From the NCBI RefSeq assembly GCF_004519405.1, contig NZ_SGWI01000001.1, positions 372,001-436,000 on the forward strand: a stretch of 64,000 nt of DNA, given 5' to 3'. Origin of the DNA: Pseudomonas sp. BCA17. Its GTDB lineage: Bacteria; Pseudomonadota; Gammaproteobacteria; Pseudomonadales; Pseudomonadaceae. Made by a program: the position numbers and the translations under genes. This document shows, piece after piece, positions 1 through 7,735 of this stretch (position 1 is its first letter; the number at the start of each line of letters is the position of its first letter). Under the pieces are notes generated by a model. The model worked only from the letters and a program-made list of their open reading frames with translations, ran no database searches and was not told the origin of the DNA.

Positions 1-1353
1 CTGTCGATCGTGGTCAAGGATGCCGCCGGCGACCAGTTGCTGGTGTGCAAGGGCGCCGTGGAAGAGATGCTGAGCATTTCCACCCATGTGATGGAAGGCA
101 GCGATGCAGTGCCACTCGATGACCGTCGCCGCGAAGAGCTGCTGGCGCTGGCCAACGACTACAACGAGGACGGCTTCCGCGTACTGGTGCTGGCGACCCG
201 CAACATCCCCAAATCCCTGGCGCGCCAGCAGTACACCACCGCCGACGAACGCAACCTGGTGATCCAGGGCTTCCTGACCTTCCTTGATCCACCGAAGGAA
301 ACCGCAGGCCCGGCAATTGCCGCACTGCAAGAAATTGGCGTGGCCGTAAAAGTGTTGACTGGCGACAACGCCGTGGTCACCGCCAAGATCTGCCGCCAGG
401 TTGGCCTCGAACCCGGCCAGCCGCTGCTGGGCGCGGAAATCGAAGCGATGGACGACGCCACCCTGCTGCGCCGCGTGGAAGAGCGCACGGTGTTTGCCAA
501 GCTGACGCCGCTGCAGAAATCCCGGGTACTCAAGGCCCTGCAAGCCAACGGCCACACCGTGGGCTTCCTGGGTGACGGTATCAACGATGCACCGGCGCTG
601 CGCGATGCCGACGTGGGTATTTCGGTCGACACCGCCACCGATATCGCCAAGGAATCGGCCGACATCATCCTCTTGGAAAAGAGCCTGATGGTGCTGGAAG
701 AAGGTGTGCTCAAGGGCCGCGAAACCTTCGGCAATATCATGAAGTACCTGAACATGACCGCCAGCTCCAACTTCGGCAACGTGTTCTCGGTGCTGGTGGC
801 CAGTGCGTTCATTCCGTTCATGCCGATGCTGGCGATCCACCTGCTGTTGCAAAACCTGATGTACGACATCTCCCAGTTGGCGCTGCCGTGGGACAAGATG
901 GACAAGGAATACCTGGCCAAACCTCGCAAGTGGGATGCGAAAAACATCGGCCGCTTCATGATCTGGATCGGGCCGACCTCGTCGATCTTCGACATCACCA
1001 CCTTTGCCCTGATGTGGTACGTGTTCAGCGCCAACAGTGTGGAAATGCAGACCCTGTTCCAGTCCGGCTGGTTCATCGAGGGGCTGCTCTCGCAAACCCT
1101 GGTGGTGCATATGTTGCGCACCCGCAAGATCCCGTTCTTCCAGAGCACGGCGGCCTGGCCGGTGCTGATGATGACCTGCGTGGTGATCGCCCTGGGGATC
1201 TACGTGCCGTTCTCGCCGCTGGGCACCCTGGTGGGCCTGGAACCGCTGCCGCTGGCGTACTTCCCATGGCTGGTCGGCACCCTGCTCGCCTACTGCTGCG
1301 TGGCCCAACTGATGAAAACGATCTACATCCGCCGCTTCAAGCAGTGGTACTGA
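1..1353 (+). CDS. mgtA: Magnesium-translocating P-type ATPase, C-terminal part (5' end outside window)
   Basis: Inner-membrane P-type (type III) ATPase that imports Mg2+. The reading frame is open from base 1, so the N-terminus and the phosphorylated-Asp DKTGT motif lie outside the window. Visible are the P-domain signatures TGDN (about codon 120) and GDGINDAPALRDADVG (about codon 192), followed by several hydrophobic segments and the MgtA-like MDKEYLAKPRKWD loop between transmembrane segments. The gene ends with TGA at 1351-1353. It is followed by a strong GC hairpin and then by a separate small gene. In other bacteria mgtA is controlled from its leader, which cannot be examined here. The family assignment is firm; only the substrate (Mg2+ rather than another cation) is inferred from family. 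Confidence 0.93.
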   Translation: MSIVVKDAAGDQLLVCKGAVEEMLSISTHVMEGSDAVPLDDRRREELLALANDYNEDGFRVLVLATRNIPKSLARQQYTTADERNLVIQGFLTFLDPPKETAGPAIAALQEIGVAVKVLTGDNAVVTAKICRQVGLEPGQPLLGAEIEAMDDATLLRRVEERTVFAKLTPLQKSRVLKALQANGHTVGFLGDGINDAPALRDADVGISVDTATDIAKESADIILLEKSLMVLEEGVLKGRETFGNIMKYLNMTASSNFGNVFSVLVASAFIPFMPMLAIHLLLQNLMYDISQLALPWDKMDKEYLAKPRKWDAKNIGRFMIWIGPTSSIFDITTFALMWYVFSANSVEMQTLFQSGWFIEGLLSQTLVVHMLRTRKIPFFQSTAAWPVLMMTCVVIALGIYVPFSPLGTLVGLEPLPLAYFPWLVGTLLAYCCVAQLMKTIYIRRFKQWY

Positions 1354-1372
1354 TCGCTCCCGCCGTTTAAAC

Positions 1373-1396
1373 GGTGGCGACCGCCCGGTCGCCACC
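1373..1396 (+). terminator. GC-rich hairpin after mgtA
   Basis: A 10-bp perfect stem (GGTGGCGACC / GGTCGCCACC) with a 4-base loop lies 20 bases after the mgtA stop. There is no clear U-tract behind it, so it may be a weak or Rho-assisted terminator, or a transcript-stabilising hairpin. Confidence 0.45.
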
Positions 1397-1417
1397 GCGC
1401 ATCACAAGGATTCGAAC

Positions 1418-1765
1418 ATGCGCGTCTTGATCTGTGCAGGTCGTCATTACGCCGACACAAAAAAGTCCCGCCAAGTGCTGGACGCTTACCACCGCCTGCG
1501 GCCGATGCAGGTATTAATTCACGGCGGCAACCAGTTCCTCGGCAGTGACATCGAGGAGTGGGCGCGGGAAATCGGCATCGACGTGGTGCGTTACCCGCCC
1601 AACTGGCAACGCCATGGCAAACAGGCGGAACGCCAACGCAATCATTTCATGCTGACCGACAGCCGGCCCGACGTGGTCATCGCCCTGCCGGGCGGTGACG
1701 ACACCTCGGAACTGGTCTGCCAGGCCAAAGCCAGCGGCATTTCGGTGCTGACCGTAGAAAGCTGA
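1418..1765 (+). CDS. SLOG-family (DUF2493/YspA-like) protein
   Basis: A 115-residue Rossmann-like protein. It begins MRVLICAGRHYAD, has a central LIHGGNQFLGSDIEEWA, and ends with VVIALPGGDDTSELVCQAKASG. The glycine-rich GGN and PGGDDT segments are the nucleotide or ligand contacts expected of the DUF2493 branch of the SLOG superfamily, which is proposed to bind nucleotide-derived ligands. The ATG follows ACAAGGATTCGAAC, an acceptable Shine-Dalgarno with good spacing. It is followed 18 bases later by the next plus-strand gene. The family is clear, but the substrate is unknown. Confidence 0.8.
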   Translation: MRVLICAGRHYADTKKSRQVLDAYHRLRPMQVLIHGGNQFLGSDIEEWAREIGIDVVRYPPNWQRHGKQAERQRNHFMLTDSRPDVVIALPGGDDTSELVCQAKASGISVLTVES

Positions 1766-1783
1766 ATTCAAGCGAGGTGCATC

Positions 1784-2605
1784 ATGCACAAAAAACACAC
1801 CCCTCATCGTCCTGATGGGTTTGCCAAATATCGCGCACGCCACTATCGGGGGGCTCGTCACACGCTGTTGCTGTTACCGCCGGCCAAGCGCCGCGCATTG
1901 CAACGCAACCTGATCTTCATTGGCGCAACCCTGGGCCTTGTTTTGCTCATCGCGCTATTTTCCAAAGCCCAGGCAGCCGGTGGCGCCTACGTGGTCGACG
2001 ACGGCGCGGTGAACGATCCGGGAACGTGCAATGTCGATGCCTGGTACACCGCCAATCGGCACCAGGGCAACATTCATAACGAAACCCTGAATCCGGCCTG
2101 CACATTCAGCGCACTGCCTGCGGTGCAATGGAGTGCCGCGCTGTCCCGCGCCAGCGATGCGGGAGATGCCGAAACGCAGGTCAGCCCGCAGCTCAAAGCG
2201 CAAGTGTGGTCACGGCAAGATCTGGGATTGCAACTGGCCATTTCCGCCACCAGCCACTTTGCACTCGACCGCAGCCACGCCTTCGACGGCGCCGATTTCA
2301 ACGTGCCACTGACCTGGCAACCTGTTGAAGCGCTGCGCTTGAACTTCAATGGCGGCTGGACCCATGCCTATAACGGCGGCGAACAGCGTCACCGGCTGAC
2401 ATGGGGCACAGGCTTCGAATACCAGGTAGCCAATGCGCTCACGCTGATTGCTGAACGCTACGGCCAGGAGGGTGGCGACCAGGCCTGGCAGGCCGGGCCA
2501 CGCTTTCACGTGGGTGAGCTGGTTGACATAGACCTGGTGGTTGGGCAAAACCTCACCGGTGATCACAACTCATGGTTGACCACCGGCGCCACCCTGCGTT
2601 TTTAA
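1784..2605 (+). CDS. Hypothetical envelope protein, possible outer-membrane beta-barrel
   Basis: A 273-residue protein I cannot name. A basic N-terminus (residues 1-45, rich in His, Arg and Lys) precedes a single hydrophobic segment at about 46-64 ending AQA, which fits a long signal peptide or signal anchor. After it come alternating hydrophobic/polar strands such as LGLQLAISATSHFALD and LRLNFNGGWTHAYN, and the last residue is Phe, as is typical of Pseudomonas outer-membrane barrels. The two cysteines in the mature N-terminal part could form a disulfide. The final strands GTGFEYQVANALTLIAERYG and WLTTGATLRF suggest a small barrel of perhaps 8 strands. Its stop overlaps the convergent DUF533 gene by 4 bases. 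Confidence 0.6.
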   Translation: MHKKHTPHRPDGFAKYRARHYRGARHTLLLLPPAKRRALQRNLIFIGATLGLVLLIALFSKAQAAGGAYVVDDGAVNDPGTCNVDAWYTANRHQGNIHNETLNPACTFSALPAVQWSAALSRASDAGDAETQVSPQLKAQVWSRQDLGLQLAISATSHFALDRSHAFDGADFNVPLTWQPVEALRLNFNGGWTHAYNGGEQRHRLTWGTGFEYQVANALTLIAERYGQEGGDQAWQAGPRFHVGELVDIDLVVGQNLTGDHNSWLTTGATLRF

Positions 2606-3291
2606 GCCTTGGCCTGCTGTTCCAGGTGCAGTTGCAACTGCGGGTCGATTTGCAACTGCGCTGCCAGCTCATCCAGGTAATTGCGCTCGGCGTCTTGTTG
2701 ATCGTTGACCAGCATCACGCTGGCCAGGTAGATCTCCGACGCCAGTGCCGGGTCACCGGCATATTCGGCAAAATCTACGGCATTCAATGGCTTGGCGACT
2801 TCGGCGTCGAGCCATTGTTGCAGTTGAGGGTCATCCGTATGACGGCCTATCTCGGCGGAGATCATCTGCCGCTCCTGCTCATCGATCTTGCCGTCGGCCT
2901 TGGCTGCCGCGATCAGCGCGCGCAACACGGCGTGGCTATGGGCTTCGGCATCCGCCCCGTCGAGTTGGTCGACGGTCTGGATCGCCTGTTGCGGCGCAGA
3001 TGCCTGTTGGCGCTGCCAAGCCTGATACGCCTGGAACGCCGCCATCCCCAACGACGCCAGGGCCGCGTAGTTCATCCCACCGGAACGCTGCTGCGTTGCG
3101 TTGCCCGCAGGAGCACCGCCCAACAAACCACCGAGACCGCCAAGCAATCCGCCCAACCCGCCACCCGCCGAAGCAGCATTACCCGTGCCGTTGAGTAACC
3201 CACCGAGCAACCCGCCCAGGCCACCGCTTGAAGCGCTGCCGTTTTGCTGTCCCGCGCGCAGCAGTTGTTCCAGTAGATCGCTGGTGTTCAT
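2602..3291 (-). CDS. DUF533 / TerB-like (YebE-type) tellurite-resistance family protein
   Basis: A 229-residue protein starting MNTSDLLEQLLRAGQQ; the ATG at 3291 follows GGAGGGCGACATC, better than the upstream in-frame start at 3330. Residues about 20-75 are a low-complexity Gly/Leu/Ala segment (repeated GGLGGLLGG) that may insert in or associate with a membrane. The C-terminal half, from MNYAALASLGMAAFQAYQAW on, contains the TerB-like helical domain with ALIAAAKADGKIDEQERQMI, an acidic metal-binding-like EF pattern. The family occurs widely in Proteobacteria, usually as an inner-membrane-associated protein of unknown role. It is convergent with the preceding gene. Confidence 0.85.
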   Translation of the reverse strand: MNTSDLLEQLLRAGQQNGSASSGGLGGLLGGLLNGTGNAASAGGGLGGLLGGLGGLLGGAPAGNATQQRSGGMNYAALASLGMAAFQAYQAWQRQQASAPQQAIQTVDQLDGADAEAHSHAVLRALIAAAKADGKIDEQERQMISAEIGRHTDDPQLQQWLDAEVAKPLNAVDFAEYAGDPALASEIYLASVMLVNDQQDAERNYLDELAAQLQIDPQLQLHLEQQAKA

Positions 3292-3416
3292 GATGTCGCC
3301 CTCCCAGGGCGCGATATTGGGGTCCAACAACCATAGCCCTCCCGTGCCGGAATACCAAGACCGCCGAGCAGGTACGCCTTATGATGGCGCCATCGCGCCG
3401 TTGAAGGAGAAAACCG

Positions 3417-3944
3417 GTGAACCGTATCGAGCACATTGCACTGATGGCGAGCTACAACCAGTGGATGAACCAGAAGGTCTATGCCGCTGCCGGCCAATTG
3501 ACAGACGCCGCGTTAAGCGCGGATCGGCAGGCGTTTTTCGGCTCGATCCTCGGCACCCTGAATCACCTTGCACTAGGCGATACGGTCTGGCTCAAGCGCT
3601 TTGCCCTGCACCCGGCAGGCTTTGCCGCGTTGGCGCCCTTGAGTGCGATCGCAACACCCACCGACCTCAAGCAACTGGCGTTCGCCGATATCCGTGAGCT
3701 TTCGGCCCGACGCGCCTGGCTGGATCAACTGATCATCGATTGGGCCAACACGTTGCGCGAGCCTGACCTGGACCATCGCCTGCAGTACCACAACATGCGC
3801 GGCATGCCTGCCGACAAGCCGTTCTTCAGCTTGCTGCTGCACTTTTTCAATCACCAGACCCATCATCGGGGCCAGGCAACCACGCTGCTGACCCAGGCCG
3901 GCGTGGACGTGGGCGATACGGATCTATTGGCGCTGATTGACTGA
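3417..3944 (+). CDS. DinB-family putative metalloenzyme
   Basis: A 175-residue four-helix-bundle protein. The start is GTG at 3417, preceded by GAAGGAGAAAACC, a good Shine-Dalgarno. The typical DinB features are the N-terminal MASYNQWMNQKVY, the metal-ligand His in LNHLALGD (about residue 51), and the C-terminal pair in FNHQTHHRGQ (about 143-148). The three-His arrangement is the divalent-metal site of the DinB/YfiT superfamily, whose known members act as thiol-dependent (bacillithiol, mycothiol, glutathione) transferases or isomerases. The substrate here is not evident. The 3' end overlaps the convergent GFA-family gene by about 21 bases. Confidence 0.88.
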   Translation: MNRIEHIALMASYNQWMNQKVYAAAGQLTDAALSADRQAFFGSILGTLNHLALGDTVWLKRFALHPAGFAALAPLSAIATPTDLKQLAFADIRELSARRAWLDQLIIDWANTLREPDLDHRLQYHNMRGMPADKPFFSLLLHFFNHQTHHRGQATTLLTQAGVDVGDTDLLALID

Positions 3945-4394
3945 AACGAACTCGGCGTAAGCCTGCAACAAGCGGGGAAAGTCCTGGGGCTGCGGCAATT
4001 GTGCAAAGCTCTCGACCGCGGGCGTGGAAGCCCAGGGAAGTTTTTCGCTGGTCCAGGTTTCCATAAAAGGTACGTAACCCGCCGCGTTATCCAGCAACGT
4101 GGCACGCACGTTGACGAACTCGTCGATGCCGTGGGGGCGTGTAAAGAGCCAGCTCATGCAATGGGGGCAGCAATAGTGGCGGTCCACGCCATGCAGCCCA
4201 CCGATGACCGGGCAGCCTTGGGTCACGGTGAATCCGCTGGCGGGAATCAAGGCGCTGAGGGAAAACGCGCTGGCGGTCATTTTCTGGCAACCGCTGCAAT
4301 GGCAGGCCATGGTGATCACCTCGGGCAAGCTGACACTGAAGCGCACCCGGTTACAGCGGCAACTGCCCTCCAGTGGCTGGTTTTCGACGCTCAT
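3924..4394 (-). CDS. GFA (glutathione-dependent formaldehyde-activating-like / CENP-V) family protein
   Basis: A 156-residue zinc-binding beta-tent protein. Cysteines match the family pattern: CRCNRV near residue 13, then CHCSGCQKMTAS near residue 32, then CCPHCMSW near residue 75. The second ATG (4394) is chosen because it lies 7 bases after AAGGA; an adjacent ATG at 4397 would give only 4 bases. The family name comes from glutathione-dependent formaldehyde activation in Paracoccus; most members have no demonstrated activity. It is convergent with and slightly overlaps the DinB gene. Confidence 0.88.
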   Translation of the reverse strand: MSVENQPLEGSCRCNRVRFSVSLPEVITMACHCSGCQKMTASAFSLSALIPASGFTVTQGCPVIGGLHGVDRHYCCPHCMSWLFTRPHGIDEFVNVRATLLDNAAGYVPFMETWTSEKLPWASTPAVESFAQLPQPQDFPRLLQAYAEFVSVNQRQ

Positions 4395-4578
4395 CATGCA
4401 TTCCTTTTTATGGTTGACGCCACAGGGTAGCGTGAAGCGAGCGATGAGAAAACCGAGCCCTGCCTTGCAGGCAGTGCCACTTGTTCCCGCCACTCCAGCC
4501 CCCTCGGAAAGCACCCTGTCGATCTTTGTAGACTACTGATCTCACAAGCTTTTTTAACCCGGCTTTTAAGTAAGAACC

Positions 4579-4607
4579 TTGCACCAATGCGCCAGGCTCT
4601 ATATATT
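4579..4607 (+). promoter_or_regulatory. Sigma-70 promoter of tRNA-Leu
   Basis: TTGCAC at 4579-4584 and TATATT at 4602-4607 are separated by 17 bases and lie 25 bases before the mature tRNA. A GC-rich discriminator, as expected of stable-RNA promoters, is not obvious. Confidence 0.7.
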
Positions 4608-4632
4608 CCCAACCCTGCTACACCGCGCTACC

Positions 4633-4719
4633 GCCCGAATGGCGAAACTGGTAGACGCATGGGACTTAAAATCCCCCGCTCGTAAGGGCGTCCCGGTTCG
4701 ATTCCGGGTTCGGGCACCA
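4633..4719 (+). tRNA. tRNA-Leu(UAA), CCA encoded
   Basis: An 87-base class II tRNA. The acceptor stem GCCCGAA (4633-4639) pairs with TTCGGGC (4709-4715), followed by discriminator A and an encoded CCA. The anticodon loop CTTAAAA gives anticodon UAA. There is a long variable arm (CCGCTCGTAAGGGCG) and a T-arm with GGTTCGATTCC. It has its own promoter and terminator, so it is a single-gene unit. The bases directly downstream carry repeated integrase-arm-like motifs, which suggests past use as an integration site. Confidence 0.97.
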
Positions 4720-4727
4720 TAGATATC

Positions 4728-4770
4728 AAGGGCTTGCATGATTTACTTCATGCAGGCCCTTATCTTTTTT
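4728..4770 (+). terminator. Intrinsic terminator of tRNA-Leu
   Basis: A 14-bp stem with one mismatch (AAGGGCTTGCATGA / TCATGCAGGCCCTT), a short loop, and then ATCTTTTTT. It starts 8 bases after the CCA end. Confidence 0.9.
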
Positions 4771-4802
4771 GTTCCGCAATTCTGATACCTGTTCCGCAAT
4801 TC
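4771..4802. repeat. Direct repeats GTTCCGCAATTC, candidate integrase arm-type sites
   Basis: GTTCCGCAATTC occurs at 4771 and again at 4791, exactly 20 bases apart, immediately downstream of the tRNA-Leu terminator. Spaced direct repeats beside a tRNA 3' end resemble arm-binding sites of tyrosine integrases. The same GTTCCGCAA core recurs near the tRNA-Cys fragment at 32.3 kb. No integrase gene is present here. Confidence 0.5.
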
Positions 4803-4841
4803 CCGCCCACGGCTTCCTCCGACGAACACCATCCAACACCG

Positions 4842-5882
4842 CTACGCCCCCTCCCCCTGAATCGCTGTCTGCACAACTCTCGGTAGCCAGGCACTGATGG
4901 CTTCAACCAGCTCTTCCTTGCATTCCACCGGTAGCCAATGCCCGCCAGGCAAGCTCTTCACGGTCAGATCTGCGCAGGCCGCACGCATTGGATCGCCCAA
5001 CTGATTGCCCTTGATGGTGTTCATCGGGTCGTAATCGCCGTTCACAAACAGCACGGGCACGGACAGGCGGCCGCCATTGGGCGCGCGGTGGGCGTAATCG
5101 ATATTGGCAGCGTCGTTCAAGTACCATGCGCAAGGCGCGCGGAAGCCGTGTTCCTCAAACGCCCGCACCAGTGCGGCGAAGTCTGCCTCGGGCCACAGCG
5201 CGAGGTCTGGCCGGGTGGGCGGAGCCCGATGCGCTTCGCCAAATCGCCCTCCTCTGCGGGTCACTTCGGCATTTGCAGCAACCCTGGTGACACTCGCAGG
5301 ATCGCCTCGTCGATAAATCGACGCCAGCGAATCCGCCTTGTCCGCATCAAGATCAGCGACGGCAGACGCAAAGTGCGTGTTGTAGTAGCGGTAATAGTCC
5401 CATTGCCCGTCTGGATATTGATCCGCCGGGTAGATTGCTCGATCAACGAGTGGGACGAGCGTGGGCAACGCGTTCATGGAGGGGAAGTACGGGACCGAAA
5501 CCAGCACAACACCACGGCTTCGCTGAGGTGCATGAGCGACCAGTTCACCTGCCACAACGCTGCCCCAATCGTGCCCGACCCAGATTGCAGGCATCCCGCC
5601 GAGATGGTCATGAAGTTCAACCATGTCTGCGACGATGTTTTCAATGGTGTAGGCATTGACGTCTGCCGGCGCGGAAGAGCGACCATAGCCGCGCATGTCA
5701 GGAGCAACACAGTGCCAGCCCCGGGCAGCAAACGCTTCCATCTGCGCACGCCAGACCAGACAGAGCTCCGGCCACCCATGCAGAAACATCATCAGAGGCC
5801 CATCGGCAGGTCCCGACTCCACATAATGCGTCGTATGGCGGGGCTTGCTGAAGATGCGCGAAGTCAGCGTGGAAGTGGACAC
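4842..5882 (-). CDS. Alpha/beta-hydrolase, epoxide hydrolase-like
   Basis: A 346-residue cytosolic alpha/beta hydrolase. The oxyanion motif HGWPE is at 35-39. The nucleophile elbow GHDWGS has Asp105 as nucleophile, as in epoxide hydrolases and haloalkane dehalogenases rather than esterases. The general base is probably His315 in GGHWLP. The cap domain contains paired Tyr residues (WDYYRYYN), as expected for the epoxide-protonating tyrosines. Asp nucleophile plus HGWP favours an epoxide hydrolase. The gene stands alone on the minus strand between the tRNA-Leu attachment-like region and a sensor kinase, so it could be residual cargo of an old insertion. The natural substrate cannot be read from the sequence. 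Confidence 0.85.
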   Translation of the reverse strand: MSTSTLTSRIFSKPRHTTHYVESGPADGPLMMFLHGWPELCLVWRAQMEAFAARGWHCVAPDMRGYGRSSAPADVNAYTIENIVADMVELHDHLGGMPAIWVGHDWGSVVAGELVAHAPQRSRGVVLVSVPYFPSMNALPTLVPLVDRAIYPADQYPDGQWDYYRYYNTHFASAVADLDADKADSLASIYRRGDPASVTRVAANAEVTRRGGRFGEAHRAPPTRPDLALWPEADFAALVRAFEEHGFRAPCAWYLNDAANIDYAHRAPNGGRLSVPVLFVNGDYDPMNTIKGNQLGDPMRAACADLTVKSLPGGHWLPVECKEELVEAISAWLPRVVQTAIQGEGA

Positions 5883-6026
5883 AGGACCTCCTCAAACGAC
5901 GTCAACCGATAGAAGCAAAGCGACCACAGGCCACCCATACAAAACAGGCGCTGGGGGGGGTCGAAAGCGCAAGCACCTGCCCGTTTCGGTTAGATCTACG
6001 CGACTGCGGTCATTCCAGACAGCACA

Positions 6027-7622
6027 TCAAACGCCCCCGGGGGAATCAAGGATCTGCCTGACTTTACGGGCGAGGTCATGTGGCAGATACGGCTTGGAGA
6101 TCACCTCGAACTCCGATCCGCCGACGTCTGTACGCTCGATGGAGTTCTCTGCGTACCCAGTGGTCAGCAACACCTTGGTACTGGGCATTCGCCGCCTGAC
6201 CTCTCTTGCCAACATTACCCCATTCATCCCTCCGGGCATGATCAGGTCGGTGAACAGAAGGTCGTACTTTTCACCCGCTTCATATCGCTTCAGCGCTTCG
6301 CGTGCATTGAGCGATATTTCAGTGGTGTACCCATAATCCTCAAGCACCATCTTGGCGAGCTCTGCCACGTCCGGCCGATCCTCAACAATGAGTACCCTCT
6401 CGGAGCCATCCTGGTTGTCGGATTTGAGCCTGAGTTCATCGGGAGAAACAGAGGCGCTGTCCACTGGAAAGTACAAACGAAGCGTTGTGCCAATCCCCTC
6501 CTCCGAGTAGATCCGCGCGGCCCCGCCAGACTGTTTGGCAAATCCATACACCATCGATAGACCCAGGCCCGATCCCTTGCCCTCATCTTTGGTGGTAAAG
6601 AAAGGGTCCATCACTCGATCACGGATAGCCGCGGGCATGCCGATACCATTGTCGGTGACAGATAAGCTCACGTAGGAGCCAGGCAGCAAGCCATCATAGG
6701 AAGTTGCCAGGTCTTTGATCACGACATTGCGCGTCTCAACGAAAACCTTTGGATCATTGCGTCCGATCAACGCATCCCGGGCATTTATGAAAATGTTGAG
6801 CAGCGCCATTTCTGCCTGAGAGGGATCAATCCGGCAGTTTTTCAGCGACTCGTCCAGATCAGACTCGACTTTAACTGCGCTGCCAAAAGTGCGTTCTATT
6901 AAAGGCTCTACCGAATGCACGAGCGCATTTAAATTCAAAACCCGTCCCTGTAGCTTCTGCTTGCGGGAAAACGCCAACAGTTGCTTTGTAAGCGTGCTGG
7001 CTTTTTCCACTGCAGACTTGGCATGGAACGCGCTTCGCTTGATTCGCTCCAAGCTCGGCTCAGGCTTTTCGACGGCGCTGCCAATCAACTCTACATAGCC
7101 GCCGATCACCTGCAGCAGATTGTTGAAGTCATGCGCAATACCACCTGTCAGTTGGCCCAGCGCCTCCATCTTCTGAGCCTGCCTCAGGCCTTCCTCAGCG
7201 TCACGGCGACGGCTGACGTCTAACTGCGATGCAAAAAAATAGATCAACTCGCCTTTTTCATTTTGAATAGGAGAAATGAAAAGCGCATTCCAGAAACTGC
7301 TTCCGTCTTTCTTATAGTTGAGAATTTCCGTCGAGAATTCCTGCTTGTTTTTTATTGCGTCCCTGAGGGAGTTCACAACCTCTGGATCAGTCTCGGCGCC
7401 TTGAAGAAAGCGGCAGTTTTTCCCGACAATCTCCTCATGCGCGTAACCGGTCATTTGCAGAAACGCCTGGTTGGCGAAAATGATCGGGTTGTCCGGTGCA
7501 TTCGGATCGGTGACGATCATCGGCATACGAGTCGTTTCGACGGCAGCAAAAAATATATCTTTTGGATGGTTGGAAATATCTGCGGAAACGTTGTCGTCTA
7601 CCCGAAGGGTCTTGTGTGGCAT
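6027..7622 (-). CDS. Blue-light LOV hybrid histidine kinase with C-terminal receiver
   Basis: A 531-residue cytosolic sensor. Residues about 20-140 form a LOV-type PAS domain with the flavin-adduct motif GKNCRFLQG (Cys70). A DHp/HATPase kinase module follows, with [11 protein letters not shown] (His164 as phosphoacceptor), an N-box at about Asn280, DNGIGMP at about 324 and GKGSGLGL at about 349. The C-terminal receiver (about 408-531) has LIVEDRP and LLFTDLIMP (Asp459 as phosphoacceptor). The order LOV-HK-RR matches light-sensing kinases known from Pseudomonas syringae and other Pseudomonas. The start ATG follows TTGGAGGCACGCG. There is no dedicated output gene beside it, so its partner is unknown. 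Confidence 0.92.
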   Translation of the reverse strand: MPHKTLRVDDNVSADISNHPKDIFFAAVETTRMPMIVTDPNAPDNPIIFANQAFLQMTGYAHEEIVGKNCRFLQGAETDPEVVNSLRDAIKNKQEFSTEILNYKKDGSSFWNALFISPIQNEKGELIYFFASQLDVSRRRDAEEGLRQAQKMEALGQLTGGIAHDFNNLLQVIGGYVELIGSAVEKPEPSLERIKRSAFHAKSAVEKASTLTKQLLAFSRKQKLQGRVLNLNALVHSVEPLIERTFGSAVKVESDLDESLKNCRIDPSQAEMALLNIFINARDALIGRNDPKVFVETRNVVIKDLATSYDGLLPGSYVSLSVTDNGIGMPAAIRDRVMDPFFTTKDEGKGSGLGLSMVYGFAKQSGGAARIYSEEGIGTTLRLYFPVDSASVSPDELRLKSDNQDGSERVLIVEDRPDVAELAKMVLEDYGYTTEISLNAREALKRYEAGEKYDLLFTDLIMPGGMNGVMLAREVRRRMPSTKVLLTTGYAENSIERTDVGGSEFEVISKPYLPHDLARKVRQILDSPGGV

Positions 7623-7697
7623 CGCGTGCCTCCAAGCAACATTGGAGATCGTAGGACCCCGCCGTCCGACCCAAATTCCCTTTTACAACGCTATTCA

Positions 7698-7724
7698 ACC
7701 CGGCCTCACTACACGAGGCCGGGT
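7698..7724 (-). terminator. Hairpin downstream of the HoxX-like gene
   Basis: A perfect 10-bp stem, ACCCGGCCTC / GAGGCCGGGT, with a 7-base loop, between the HoxX-like stop and the LOV kinase start. No strong U-tract follows on either strand. Confidence 0.5.
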
Positions 7725-7735
7725 CTTACACCCCA

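Noticed and set aside
159..1148. 329-codon minus-strand ORF in mgtA
   Set aside because: Antisense shadow of a strongly conserved gene.
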